From NCBI GenBank assembly GCA_947650285.1, contig CANTFL010001407.1, forward strand, positions 434,001 to 498,000: a DNA stretch of 64,000 bases, in the 5' to 3' direction. The position numbers were made by a program, and so were the translations under genes. This DNA is from Hyaloperonospora brassicae (lineage: Eukaryota > Oomycota > Peronosporomycetes > Peronosporales > Peronosporaceae). Position 1 is the stretch's first letter. Each line of letters begins with the position of its first letter. This document shows, one piece after another, positions 34,401 to 44,077 of the stretch. The notes below the pieces were generated by a model. That model saw only the letters and a program-made list of their open reading frames with translations. It ran no database searches and was not told the origin of the DNA.

Positions 34401-36303
34401 CAACTTCTGTGAGCTCCGAGTCCGGGCAGTACTGGGCAATAGCCTGCTTGAGCAACTTCACGTCGATAAAAGGCAGTAAATTGACGCCTTCCCAAGCGTT
34501 TCGCTTGCCTTCGGTATCGATTGCAAACTTCTCTGGATAGAAATGTTTGATTGGTGACAAAGGCGAGAGCATTAAAAAGCGGTACGGCTTCGGCACGAGG
34601 TCGGCGCTAGAGGACGGCAGATTCGACATCAACTGCTCGAACGGTAGCAACGGGCCTGCTATCGACAGGTCTTCATCAAATACTACATTTGCAATCAGGT
34701 TCTCAATATCCGTCAAGTCAGAAACCATTGGTGCATAATGGTACGGGTAGTACCACGCCCATGACGGTGGACCTTGGTAGTAATACGCAAGACACCAAAC
34801 TAATGCTTCCATGTAAGCTTTTTTCACGTCTTCCAATTCCTTGTTGGCAGCGTCACCATTGCCCCGCTTGATGCCGTACTTCCTCTCGTAATAAGTCCAC
34901 TTTGTTTCCTGAAAACTCTCGCTGCCAACAAGCATCAACACTTCGCGATCGCTCTTCTCGAGTTCAAACAACAGTTTCGTGTCTTCGCGGCCGTCTAAAG
35001 CCTCCAGCAATGCCCGCTCAGCTTCTTCTTCGTCTCCATCGTCATCATCTACCAGCAACGGTGGACAATCAACATTGTCGTCGTCGCGGAGAGCAATAAT
35101 AGCTTTCTGAACTTCCTCCGCGTCAACGTCGTGCTGAATCGATTGGTGCTTCTTGCCTCGCCGTCCAGATCGTTGTTTCTCCTCAGTCGCACGGTTGATT
35201 AGAATATTCTCCTCCTCATTGCCAATCACCTGGAAAAGCTCCTGCAGTAGCTTCACGTTGGTAAGGTTTCCGTTAAGCGTCAAGTAGCTTCCCTCGTGGG
35301 TCTCCAGTAGCTTCCGATACACTTTCAGCAGCAACGGAATCGCATCCTCACTGATCTCTAGTGTCGGACTATGAGGAATAAAGTCATTACCAAGCAAGAA
35401 CGTCAACAGAATGAAATCATCCAGCATGCGCTCTCCATCCAGTGGCGCCTCGACGCGCATCTCTAGCATCAAGTACTCCCGAAAAAGACTCAAATGAACC
35501 AACTGCCACTGCTGCTCTTCAATCTGTTTTGCAGCCACTCGGTTGTGCTGCCGACCCCACACTACAGTCTCCCGCACGAGCGTAAAATGAGGCTCATGCG
35601 TCATGAGACCCAATAACATCAAGTCCGCGTCACTGCCGTACATGCAGTGCCGCACGTTAGCGTCATAGTCCGCCGTCATTTTCCGATGCCGAATAAATTC
35701 AACAATCTTGTGTTCCCCTTCTCCTGGTACTTCACTGCCACTGAAGAACACCTCGAGTCGCGCCCACAATGGATCGTCTTTCATCTTGCGACGGACGAAG
35801 TAGACCAAATGCTGTGACAACGTGCTCAAGAACGACGTGCCGGGCGTGATGCAATTCGAATCAAATGGATTGGATTGACCCTTTGTCTCGTCTCCACTCC
35901 TTCTTTCGTTCGTGTTGCCATTGTTCAGTTGAATCTTCAAGTGCCTCTCTTTTTCCATCGCCTCTTGGCGCTCGAGTCCCGCTCGAAAGCGACGCGAGCG
36001 CTGCTGGTTGAGCTTCGCACGCGGCGCGACGCCGTCAATTGCAATGTACACGAGCTGCTTCGGCTTGATAATGTGCGTGATGAGACGATCCAAGTACGTG
36101 AAAATGCCGTGGAGTTGCGCCTCGAGCGACTGCTGCGACAACACGGCGTCGGTTGCTGTATCCGAGTGGGTACAGTTGTGGATAATGCCGTTCATGTCGA
36201 GGTAAAACGCGTCAAACTCGGGCAGCAGCGACACGTCCGAGATGGGCTGGTTCAGCAGCGGATACCGCTCGGACATGTAGCGGTAGAAGCGCGGGATGCC
36301 CAT
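31441..36303 (-). CDS. XRN1: 5'-3' exoribonuclease, XRN1 type
   Basis: 1620 residues from the canonical start MGIPRFYRYMSERYP. An in-frame ATG 33 codons upstream would give 1653 but adds unconserved sequence. The N-terminal XRN catalytic domain shows LDMNGIIHNC (near residue 36), IAIDGVAPRAKLNQQRSRR, SGSEVPGEGEHKI and YGSDADLMLLGL, all acidic and basic active-site signatures. FLLGNDFIPH follows. The central part has an acidic insert (DDDDGDEEEAE). The middle-to-C-terminal segments (SKALITHGKWLGCTAIVRE and SVIIKPVGADVGLNIRYRKE) resemble the D1 and SH3-like domains that distinguish cytoplasmic XRN1 from nuclear XRN2/RAT1. The last 350 residues are Pro/Gln/Ser-rich and disordered. It degrades decapped 5'-monophosphate RNA in cytoplasmic mRNA decay and may act in RNA silencing clean-up. 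No intron needed. Confidence 0.93.
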   Translation of the reverse strand: MGIPRFYRYMSERYPLLNQPISDVSLLPEFDAFYLDMNGIIHNCTHSDTATDAVLSQQSLEAQLHGIFTYLDRLITHIIKPKQLVYIAIDGVAPRAKLNQQRSRRFRAGLERQEAMEKERHLKIQLNNGNTNERRSGDETKGQSNPFDSNCITPGTSFLSTLSQHLVYFVRRKMKDDPLWARLEVFFSGSEVPGEGEHKIVEFIRHRKMTADYDANVRHCMYGSDADLMLLGLMTHEPHFTLVRETVVWGRQHNRVAAKQIEEQQWQLVHLSLFREYLMLEMRVEAPLDGERMLDDFILLTFLLGNDFIPHSPTLEISEDAIPLLLKVYRKLLETHEGSYLTLNGNLTNVKLLQELFQVIGNEEENILINRATEEKQRSGRRGKKHQSIQHDVDAEEVQKAIIALRDDDNVDCPPLLVDDDDGDEEEAERALLEALDGREDTKLLFELEKSDREVLMLVGSESFQETKWTYYERKYGIKRGNGDAANKELEDVKKAYMEALVWCLAYYYQGPPSWAWYYPYHYAPMVSDLTDIENLIANVVFDEDLSIAGPLLPFEQLMSNLPSSSADLVPKPYRFLMLSPLSPIKHFYPEKFAIDTEGKRNAWEGVNLLPFIDVKLLKQAIAQYCPDSELTEVERRRNKLQRVPIRIVRDLNVLDTLESSLPGAVGYPDVKYCNTRVEEYDLPVIPGGRFQSKLMDGVVLPLPGFPSLYTVQLESTRIASVRLNCFGMSSRKSSLILQLPASGKLNDGESAAVDEINPRELLGSTVLANWPNLHEVLVVGISTPSGEYRLKQFSRKRNNSGRKSSEIEFTQYGSDEKSAWNYYAKTEVVKLLSGRGIPGSGGIDLGRAGITVVLHVLPLQGMVSNPLTGAIEKKFGETEAFVPAQLTVRNRKLLDARFEETAMLSLDERFPVGSKALITHGKWLGCTAIVREQDEENHALTVHVNTIDQEPPFGYVIAQTITDRFVPGYMVAQKLGISASTLGLLTGSVIIKPVGADVGLNIRYRKELLLPGYCRLANHDKNAFSRGNEVDVWRKGDIVKIVGSRGSSESGDENSGHLQTRNGGVTIWEYTDRAVQLIASYQDKFPNVVRNLSRLPFATTYRGKDVFGVDDNELVEVQAGAVKQWIEQQRLGASEHSKHIPITSNYVASKAVRALEVAGSLRAAERAKTETEQRGAAIVITTRAADLFRPNPLVNQDLTGHEVSQRSSINRGAPILGDRVINISARGVPFGHRGTVVATHVSSKCVEVLFDESFTGGEALYGTSSVDRGKVVAWNSLLCVSAPPGSTKQARNDRTKHGSNKNSQRANVSNARRASGGDYAISTNMCAPKRLVKATAIAPEMTRAPLVPPPVPSAMPAPPDPEKIQQLIEKWSHGGEDAVQCSEKARCSVKEPADSSSSLQSSVVAPAPLSSEQNLAPSVAAFFTAAAATLPAPPVDASADPVIGPSPDTYQHKLPGIPSLQSPSQPCVVPSRCVAPPTPVYYGTQPPMPGQKPQLILMPDGSYAPLYVPQPGAVVPSQPQLPAPLNEGKCPVGVARLYQTQTKGSTQTSTGPSGSEPKHSIRGRGKKGTASQSEGTPISRQAGAQGSQTKWVPKQGGNAKSKGGPQLLLPSQVMRQQKP

Positions 36304-38022
36304 GGCGAGACACGCAGAGTCACGAGGGGAGGGGGCTTTGCTTGCTGGTCTTCTCGTTCTTATGCTTGTGGGCGCTGCTTCTTCCGTCACTGGATAGGAC
36401 AAAAAGGGGAGCAGCTGGCTTAGAAATAGAAACCAGCGGCGACGACGACAGGCGAAAGATCTTGTTCGCGCAACAGCAGCTTAAGTGCGCCTTTCGGACG
36501 ACGCGACAAACAGATGAAACGATAGCGGATCGATTGGACACATTCACAATTTGATCCTTTCTTGATCTGAACTTTAAGATACGAGTATGCTAACTGTCCA
36601 GCCACGCTGCGACAAACATAGAGGGAACGCAAACCACGAACACGATATAAAAGTGTAGAAAGTAACTGTATCAGACGAGGATCCGGACTTGAACCCAAGT
36701 ACGAAAAGCCATGCTCCACACAACACATGATGTGTAAAATCACGCATTTACACACAACGTAAACCATCACGGTGAAACACAACTACACCGCAAGTTCAAG
36801 GTCGACTTCGTGGTCGTCAAACTTCCAACAGTATGGTCGCGGAGGCCTGTATTCTGTGAAGGGTCGGGGTGCAATTTCATCGTGGCAATCTTAGATCGTT
36901 TCCTAACGCTGTGGAAAGTTGCCGTCAGGTTGAAGAGGTCAAGTCCTTCCGTCGCTGAGTTTCGCAACCGTCGCGCACATGTAAAAATAATGTGTTGATC
37001 TGACTCGCCAGGTGATCACGCGTCAAAAGTGTGCGAGCTGCATCATGTCCACAAGCACTAAACCATAATGTTAAACCTGTCTGTGACAAAAATAAGTTGA
37101 GCATACTCATATTTGCATAGCATAAGACATTTGCGTGCGCCGTATGCTGATGGGGACACAGTTACTAAGATGCACGTGCTATACGATAAAAGCCCGTTTC
37201 ATGACAAATAATTTGCAGCAATTCCAATGCAAATAAACTCGATGCGAGTGAAACTCGGATGTTCGTTTATAGCGACATGTATTAAGCAACTTCTGATTCT
37301 TGGTTAATATGCGCTAATTTATTATCACAACAAAGCGTCCAAATTAGAACGAACGTGCGATAAGTGGTGAGAAGATAGATCCAGTTCATGTTTCGATTTC
37401 CCAATTGTTCAGATAGGTTTAACATACTTGTATCAATTTTCTGACGTTATATAAATGCACTTCCCTTTACCTCATACAAGCGTATTCTCGTTCGTCTATT
37501 GTGTCTTCAATACCTTGTGTACGTAAAATTTTGGGGCACCTGTTTAAACTCGGTTCGTGCAAATCTCGGCTGACTCACCTCACGGTGTGTTGGGACTCGG
37601 CTTGAGATGAAAATTACTATCCTATGCAAAACACAGGATAGCCGGCTTCAGAGGAGTTGAGAAACGCATCAAGAAAAGCTATAAAAAGCTTTGAATAGTA
37701 AGAAACGTGCGTAGGGGATAAGAGAATGCCTACGTGAGTGCTGCTGCATGCTCAGCTGAGTCGTAGAAACTTTTAGAATGATAAACAGACTTCTTGTAAT
37801 CAGCTACTGTGGAAGTGCCGAAAACAAGCACGTCATTTATCCATCGGGTACCGATTCGACCCCCACCACACTGACCGCCCGTCATGCGACGTCCCCAAGA
37901 CGGACATTCATGCTCCGACCGTAATCGCTGACTGTTTGAGAAGAAGAAAAAAGGCTGCGATCGGTCTCGTGCGTCTCTTGAAAATAATAAAAAAATGCGT
38001 GTCGATCTTTCGACGCGATTTC
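36304..38022. other. Intergenic upstream of XRN1
   Basis: Promoter side of XRN1, followed by AT-rich sequence up to the Copia insertion. No gene recognised. A tRNA-like T-arm string near 36687 was considered and rejected. Confidence 0.5.
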
Positions 38023-38027
38023 TGACC
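38023..38027. repeat. Target site duplication TGACC (left)
   Basis: TGACC lies directly before the left Copia LTR and again directly after the right LTR (43408-43412), as expected for a 5-bp integrase duplication. Confidence 0.9.
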
Positions 38028-38344
38028 TGTTGAACTTCGAACTTCGAGTTGCAAGTTGGATGTTAAAGACGACTGTTGGTTGTATGAGCCAAGACGACCG
38101 TTGGAATATTTCGTAAGCGGCGACGGGGCCAAAACGACAGTTGGAAGGCGACAGGGCCCGTGTGACGATAGTGGCGGTTGTTCTTGTAGTAGGGAGTAGT
38201 TAGTGATGCACCAACAGGAGCAGTTAGTGATGCACCAACAGGAGTAGCCAAGGTGCATCGTATTTGTACAATCTTAGTTCAGTAGTGAAAACACACTCAA
38301 GGGCTCACATCTGCTTTTCGTTTTATCCTTAATCAATTTAACAG
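38028..38344 (+). repeat. Copia 5' LTR
   Basis: Begins TGTTGAACTTCG with a short duplicated ACTTCGA absent from the 3' LTR, and ends AATTTAACA. It contains two tandem copies of an approximately 23-bp unit (AGTTAGTGATGCACCAACAG) near 38197-38246, also present in the 3' LTR. Confidence 0.93.
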
Positions 38345-38358
38345 GGTCATGAGCCCAA
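38345..38358 (+). promoter_or_regulatory. Copia primer binding site (half-tRNA-iMet type)
   Basis: GGGTCATGAGCCCA directly follows the LTR. Its complement GGGCTCATGACCC matches the conserved anticodon stem-loop of eukaryotic initiator tRNA-Met (GGGCUCAUAACCC) with one mismatch. Drosophila copia and yeast Ty5 are known to prime from a half-tRNA cut in that loop. The ATG within this site also opens the gag frame. Confidence 0.75.
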
Positions 38359-39537
38359 AATACACAGGAAATTCATCGAAGGAAATGTTAAAGCAAAAGT
38401 ACACGAGCGAAGGAATTCCGATCGAGTGGGATGGGTGTGATTGGCACCTTTTACAAGCTAATTTTGCGAAATGTCTTCGAGGACCACAAGATGAGTGGAA
38501 TGATAGATGAGCGGTACGACAAGACAAAGCTTATGACGTCAGAAGGCCAAGAAGCTTATGATCAACTCCAGATCAGGGCAAAGCGCTACATCTTCACAAG
38601 TTTGTCACGTGACCTGTTGCATCAGGTACGTGAACATAAGACAGCACCAGAACTGTGGAAAGCCTTGGTGGCTATCTATAAAGACAAGTCGGACCCCACT
38701 GTTTCCGGACACCGTGTCCTGCAGCTGATTCATGAGCTTTGGATCGCAAATCTGGAGGAAGATGGGAACGTAAATGCGCACCTGTCGCGCATGTTTAACC
38801 TCCACCCGAAATTATCTGATCTCCAGTATACCGTCAATGAACTCGATATGCGAGAAGCTGTGCTGGCAAGTTTACCTACAACGACACAATTAAACCAACT
38901 ACGACAGACAGCATGGTCTGCAAGTGACTCAGCAGCATACAGTCCAGAGAAAATTCGCGAGCTCATTCGGACAGCCACCGCTCTTCATGAGGAGACCACA
39001 AGCGTTTTTGGTATTGGTGCCCTAATGGGCGGGAGGAGTAAAGACTTGGATCGTCAGCGCGACAGAAAACCCCGACAGATCATGGACAGCAAAGGGCGCT
39101 ACAAAGAAACCTTCAAGGCGAAGGACTACAGGAAGAGGTGTTACACGTGCGGCAGTAGTGAGCACCTTAAGAGGGATTGTCCAGATCGTGATAAATACGG
39201 CAAAGGTGCAAATATGGTGGCAGCAAAAGGTTTCGTTCGCCGTGAAGGCACCTGGAACATGGCAACGAACCTCACGCACTGTGACGTGCTTAAAATATTT
39301 GGAGAAGATCAAGACGTAGGGACCCTGGAATTAAATCACGTGGACGAAGCTCAACAAGACAATGACCCACTTGCCAATAATATTGAGATGCAGGAGTGGT
39401 ATATTGACACTGCATCCAATACACATGTGGTGGGAGACAAGCGGTACTTTATTCGTTATCGGGAGCTCTCTCGCGATGAAGCAACCGTGCGTGGAGTTGC
39501 ACCCAGCTTTCAGGAGCAACCAGTCGGAGTTGGATAA
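38350..39537 (+). pseudogene. gag: Copia gag (UBN2-like, CCHC) and protease start
   Basis: The frame opens with the ATG inside the primer binding site (MSPKYTGNSSKEML...), reads to IEWDGCDW, then must shift near 38445-38455 into the long frame 38431-39537. That frame carries the Gag domain (FYKLILRNVFEDHK), a CCHC zinc knuckle CYTCGSSEHLKRDC near residues 238-251, and the start of the protease with WYIDTASNTHVV (catalytic Asp in DTAS). A stop at 39535-39537 then ends it. Gag forms the virus-like particle. The single frameshift and early stop make it non-functional. Confidence 0.82.
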
Positions 39538-42500
39538 TCTTACTTGAGTCGTCTGTTGCTGAAAAGACAGTGCTTACAGTTATCGACGACGTACTACTCG
39601 TTCCTGGCGCTAGAAATCCGCTGTTTTCGATGGGGCGTGCGCTTGACGATGGATTTCATTTTGAATGGGACTCCACTGCGCATCGATTTACCATACTGAA
39701 AAATAATAAATCGGTGGCACTAGCCGACAAAGTCGGAGCAGTATGGGTATTCGAGGGACAAGTTGCATTAGGTAAACGGATCAAGACACATCCAGAAACG
39801 CGCGTGATAAACTTTACGGCTCAAGATGGTGTTGGAGATCTACAATTGTGGCACAAGCGTTTGGGCCACATATGCCCTCAGTACATCAAGTTGATGGTTG
39901 ACCGAAAGCTTGTTGACGGAATGATGCTATCCGGACGTGACGTAAAAAATTGCGAGACATGTCACTTGGCAAAGCAAGTAGGAAGACATTTCAAAAGAAA
40001 CTTGATCGACGCATTGTGAAGCCAAATCAGCTTGTATATATAAATTTTTCGGTGCCAGGCGTAGTAGCGACACTCAAATTGGTGTAGTTTTGGTGACCAT
40101 GGATGCTTACAGCAAGTTCGTTATAACGTACATGCTGCGAACAAAAGCAGCAAATGCAGTAGCCGCAGCGCTGAAACAATACATTGCTTGGGTTGAGTGA
40201 CAAGCTTGTCGCCATGCCACCGGAGAAAGTGTCGGAGCGCAAATTGCATATCCTGTTCGCCAGTTGCTGACGGATAAAGGAGGAGAATTTGCTAGTACCG
40301 AGTTTTCACTGTGGCTAGAGATCGAGGCATCGAGCATGTACAGGTTAGATCTTCCAGCTCGCAGCAAAACCCCTGCGAACGTGTGCACGGAACACTAATG
40401 GAGATGACGCGTGCAATGTTAGAGCATTCATGAATGCCTCGGATTTTTTGGACCGATGCATTTCAATACTCGGTTTATATCAAGAACCGGACATTCAATC
40501 GAGGATGTAACAGCACACCGTACGAAAAGATGTTTGGCATGCGGCCAGACATTCATCATCTTCGCACGTTTGGACCTTTGGCGTATACTCACGTTAGATC
40601 CGACGCACAGCGTAGCAAGCTTGATCGTCACGCCAAGATCGGATATGTTCTGGGATACGCGGGCCATGTATTGGGTTGCAAGCTCTATTTTTCCGATGGT
40701 CGTACGCGAAATTTTGTACCAGACATTCGCGTAAATGAGCACGTTCTTTATCGCGACCGCCACACCACCACGGCCACACTCTCGGACGCCAACAGCGATG
40801 TCAATGCAAGTATCGAAGAGAGAGATTATGTTGCAGAAAGTGAAGCCACGGACAGCATTATTGAAGATGCCGAACTTAATGTCGAGAAAAGCGTTATTGA
40901 CTACGACGACAGCTTAACCGATGCACAAGACGCGGATGAACAAGACAGTGTTTGGACACGGCCGGTAGGTTATCGTGGCGCAGTTGACTCTGTCCATAAA
41001 AATGTGGATGACTTTGGGGCTGGTGCATCAGAATGTAGGATCAGTAACATGGCTGAACCTAATGGCGACTTGAAGGATGAAGATGACACTTGCTTAAGTG
41101 GCCAAGTCGAGGAGGATTTACAAGGTGGTATGAGCCATACCAGCTCACACACCAGTTCAATTGACGGCGAACAAGGCTCGGTTGAGTATGATGCAGACAT
41201 TGACACGAAAAATGTTGGTAGTGCGGCAGAAATAGCAATTTAAGTGGAACCTACGAAACGCAAGCGTGCACAGCTGTCGTCCACAGGATATATCACTGGT
41301 GATGTGCAAGTAAAGAAGTGGCGCAAGTATTGCGGATTACGGGTTAGCGTCGATTGCCAGCGCGTTCTAACGATTTCATCGTTCATGCTACAATAAGTAA
41401 CTGCAGTTACGGATACAAAGCACTAACAAAAGGAATGTCAAGATCCCGAAAAAATATGCGGAAGCACCACGATCTGAATATGCACGCAAGTGGTGTGACG
41501 CAGAGTTACAGGAGCTCAAAGTACTGAAGACTAAAGGAGTGCTTGAGGAAATTTCGCTAAAGGATGCGCCACCTTCGACAAACATGTCGACGAAGATGTG
41601 GGTTTATGCAGTCAAAACCAATAAGCAAGGAGAAGGGATTCGCTTTAAAGCACGGTTAGTTGCTCGCGGTGACAAGCAGCGCGAAGGTGTTGATTTTATT
41701 AACACATTCGCACCGGTCGCTCGCATGGCGTCATTTCAGTTATTTGTGGCATTGTCAGCCTTATTATGATTGGAGATTTACAGCTGTGATGTCAATACAG
41801 CATACCTTAATGCGAACCTACAAATTCCACAGTACGCTAATCGTATCCAAGGACATTTCAATGAGAACAACAAGGCTTTTTGAGTCAAGAAAGCACTGTT
41901 CGGATTGCGGCAGGCTGAACGAGAGTGGAATTCCGAAATTGACAGCTTTCTTCAGGCGCACGACTTTAAACATAAACACGCAGAGCCGTGTTTATACGTA
42001 CGGTGGCAGAAAGGAGTAGTGTGTCTGGCGTTGATTTACGTCGACGATCACTTGGCAGCTACAAAGGAAATCGAGCAAAAGAACGAACTATTTCAGTTGC
42101 TCGAGGAGCAGTACGGAATCAAGGATCACGGGCGCGCTTCTCAGTATCTTGGTGTTGAAATTATACAGAGTGATGCGAGCTTCACTATACGACAAACTCA
42201 GTATATACGTGAAGTGCTCGAGCGCTTTGGATTCCTGGACGCACGCAAAGTAGGAAATTCGGTGGACTGTACCACACGAATCGTGCATGAGGACGGAAAG
42301 CCAAGTGACGAGAGGGTGTCATTTCCTTATCGAGAGGCAGTTGGTTCACTTATGTACCTAGCTACGTCGACTCGATTAGACATCACGTTTGCGGTCGGTT
42401 TGCTCAGTCGTTTCATAAATCAACCGAGCAACAAGAATGTTGGAGCAGTGAAGCAAGTATTGCGCTATCTATCTAGCACTTTGTATTACGATTTAACCTA

Positions 42501-43040
42501 CCAGCGACAACATGATAATACAAGCCAAATCGTCATTGACGGATTCGACGACAGCGATTGGGGAGGTGATCCCGACACACGGCGCAGTGTGACTGGTGTG
42601 GTATTTAATTTTGCGGGTGGTGCGGTGTCATGGCTATTTCGATTGCAAAGTGTCTTTGCCTAAGCACGGCTGAAGCAGAATACATCGCAACATGTGAGGC
42701 AGCTATGGGAGCAGCTTCGCTTCGCAACATAGTGGAGGAAACGTTGTATACAACACACAAGAGCATTGACGTGAACATTGGAGTCGATAACTCGAGCGCA
42801 ATGACGCTGGCGCTGAACCCGACATCCAGCCGACGTACTCGCCAGATTGAAATGCGTTGGCACTACGTACGCGAGCAAGTTAGCAATAACAAGATCAAAC
42901 TTCACAAGGTCAAATCCGAAGATAATGCGCCGGATCTTTTCACGAAGGCGACAAGTGCAGACCGGATTCAGCACTTAAGTCAAATCATTGGGCTTATGGA
43001 TGCAAACAAGTCAGACATTGGGAATGGCCTTCAGCATTAA
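39538..43040 (+). pseudogene. pol: Copia pol remnant (IN-RT-RH)
   Basis: Fragments in changing frames. 39570-40019 holds the GAG-pre-integrase zinc site (WHKRLGH...CETCHLAKQ). Integrase core starts near 40095 (VTMDAYSKF). The integrase C-terminus is in 40434-41243, continuing into an acidic linker. 41539-41769 holds the RT start (KARLVARGDKQREGVDF, TFAPVARM). 41905-42663 holds RT with the YVDDH active site. 42630-43040 holds RNase H (LSTAEAEYIA). The last two frames overlap through a frameshift at about 42640-42660. At least five disruptions are needed to explain the breaks. Confidence 0.88.
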
Positions 43041-43098
43041 CCGGCGACAGTGTACTATTCTACTGCGCAGAGCAATCTATTGCGCATTGAGGAGGGCG

Positions 43099-43407
43099 TG
43101 TTGAGCTTCGAGTTGCAAGTTGGATGTTGAAGACGACTGTTGGTTGTATGAGCCAAGACGACCGTTGGAATATTTCGTAAGCGGCGACGGGGCCAAAACG
43201 ACAGTTGGAAGGCGACAGGGCCCGTGTGATGATAGTGGCGGTTGTTCTTGTAGTAGGGAGTAGTTAGTGATGCACCAACAGGAGTAGTTAGTGATGCACC
43301 AACAGGAGTAGCCAAGGTGCATCGTATTTGTACAATCTTAGTTCAGTTGTAAAAACACACTCAAGGGCTCACATCTGCTTTAAGTTCGTCCTTCGATCAA
43401 TTTAACA
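43099..43407 (+). repeat. Copia 3' LTR
   Basis: 309 bp, begins TGTTGAGCTTCG, ends TTTAACA, and is followed at once by the TGACC duplication. It carries the same tandem GATGCACCAACAG units as the 5' LTR. Confidence 0.93.
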
Positions 43408-43412
43408 TGACC
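43408..43412. repeat. Target site duplication TGACC (right)
   Basis: Second copy of the 5-bp target site; the partner is 38023-38027. The next 140 bp up to the Gypsy LTR hold nothing recognised. Confidence 0.9.
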
Positions 43413-43552
43413 ACATGGACCGAATATAGGGAATGCGCGCAGAGTGGCGCAGCAGCAAGACTGGGCCATGGCAGACCGGCGGAAGATGCGAACTGATTTA
43501 AGTCTTCGGGCATAAGTGAAGTATGTTCTACTGTACAGGCACTCGTATAACG

Positions 43553-43947
43553 TGTAACGGGGCACACCCTTGCGTGAACTTAACGCAAGGGTTTTGGGTG
43601 CCCCGACAGACGTACACAAGGCAAGCGAGGAAGCGTAGATAAGGTAAAAGCAGAAGTGTTATATTAATATAATTAAGTCTTTAATCCACTGTCTCTCTGT
43701 TTGACTTACCTTAATTATACTAATCTAACTGAGTGTATGGTGACGTCTCGTCACCACTCATTGCGCGCGTCTTGCGGCGATTGGTGGGTTAATATCATCA
43801 AGATATCAACCAATGAACAGACTCTTTGGTCGACCCATCAATATCACCACTATTGGTGATATTGTTAAAAGAATATTCAACATAATATTCTTTATTGTCA
43901 TTGTTTCTTTAAAGTGACAATTTCATGTAACGGGCTGCCCCGTTACA
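43553..43947 (-). repeat. Element A 3' LTR
   Basis: 395 bp, TGTAACGGGG to CCCCGTTACA. It has a hairpin near one end (CCCTTGCGT/ACGCAAGGG) and a terminal hairpin TGTAACGGG-CTG-CCCCGTTACA. It differs visibly from the element's own 5' LTR. Confidence 0.93.
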
Positions 43948-44077
43948 TCATCCCCCTTGACTGATAGTCACCATGTGACTATCGAAAATATGGCGGCCAC
44001 CCGTTGGCCACCATTGAGACAGGGAGCACTAGTTGGGTCCGTTCCATTCACTTTCCGCTTGACCTCGCATAGTTAAC

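Larger units (their letters stand above)
38028..43407 (+). mobile_element. Ty1/Copia retrotransposon, complete but frameshifted
   Basis: 5,380 bp, plus orientation, flanked by TGACC target duplications. LTRs are 317 and 309 bp and start TGTTGA and end TTTAACA. The order is gag, protease, integrase, reverse transcriptase, RNase H, the Copia order. A primer binding site complementary to the anticodon stem-loop of initiator tRNA-Met adjoins the 5' LTR, and a purine-rich tract (GAGGAGGG) precedes the 3' LTR. The coding region is broken by several frameshifts and stops. The LTRs are similar but differ by indels and substitutions, so the insertion is not very recent. Confidence 0.95.

Noticed and set aside
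35875..36423. 182-codon plus-strand ORF opposite the XRN1 start
   Set aside because: Antisense to the conserved XRN catalytic domain, whose motifs explain the sequence.
36660..36720. Possible minus-strand tRNA (GGGTTCAAGTCC T-arm-like string)
   Set aside because: The T-stem does not pair properly, and no anticodon or D arm could be drawn with matching acceptor ends.
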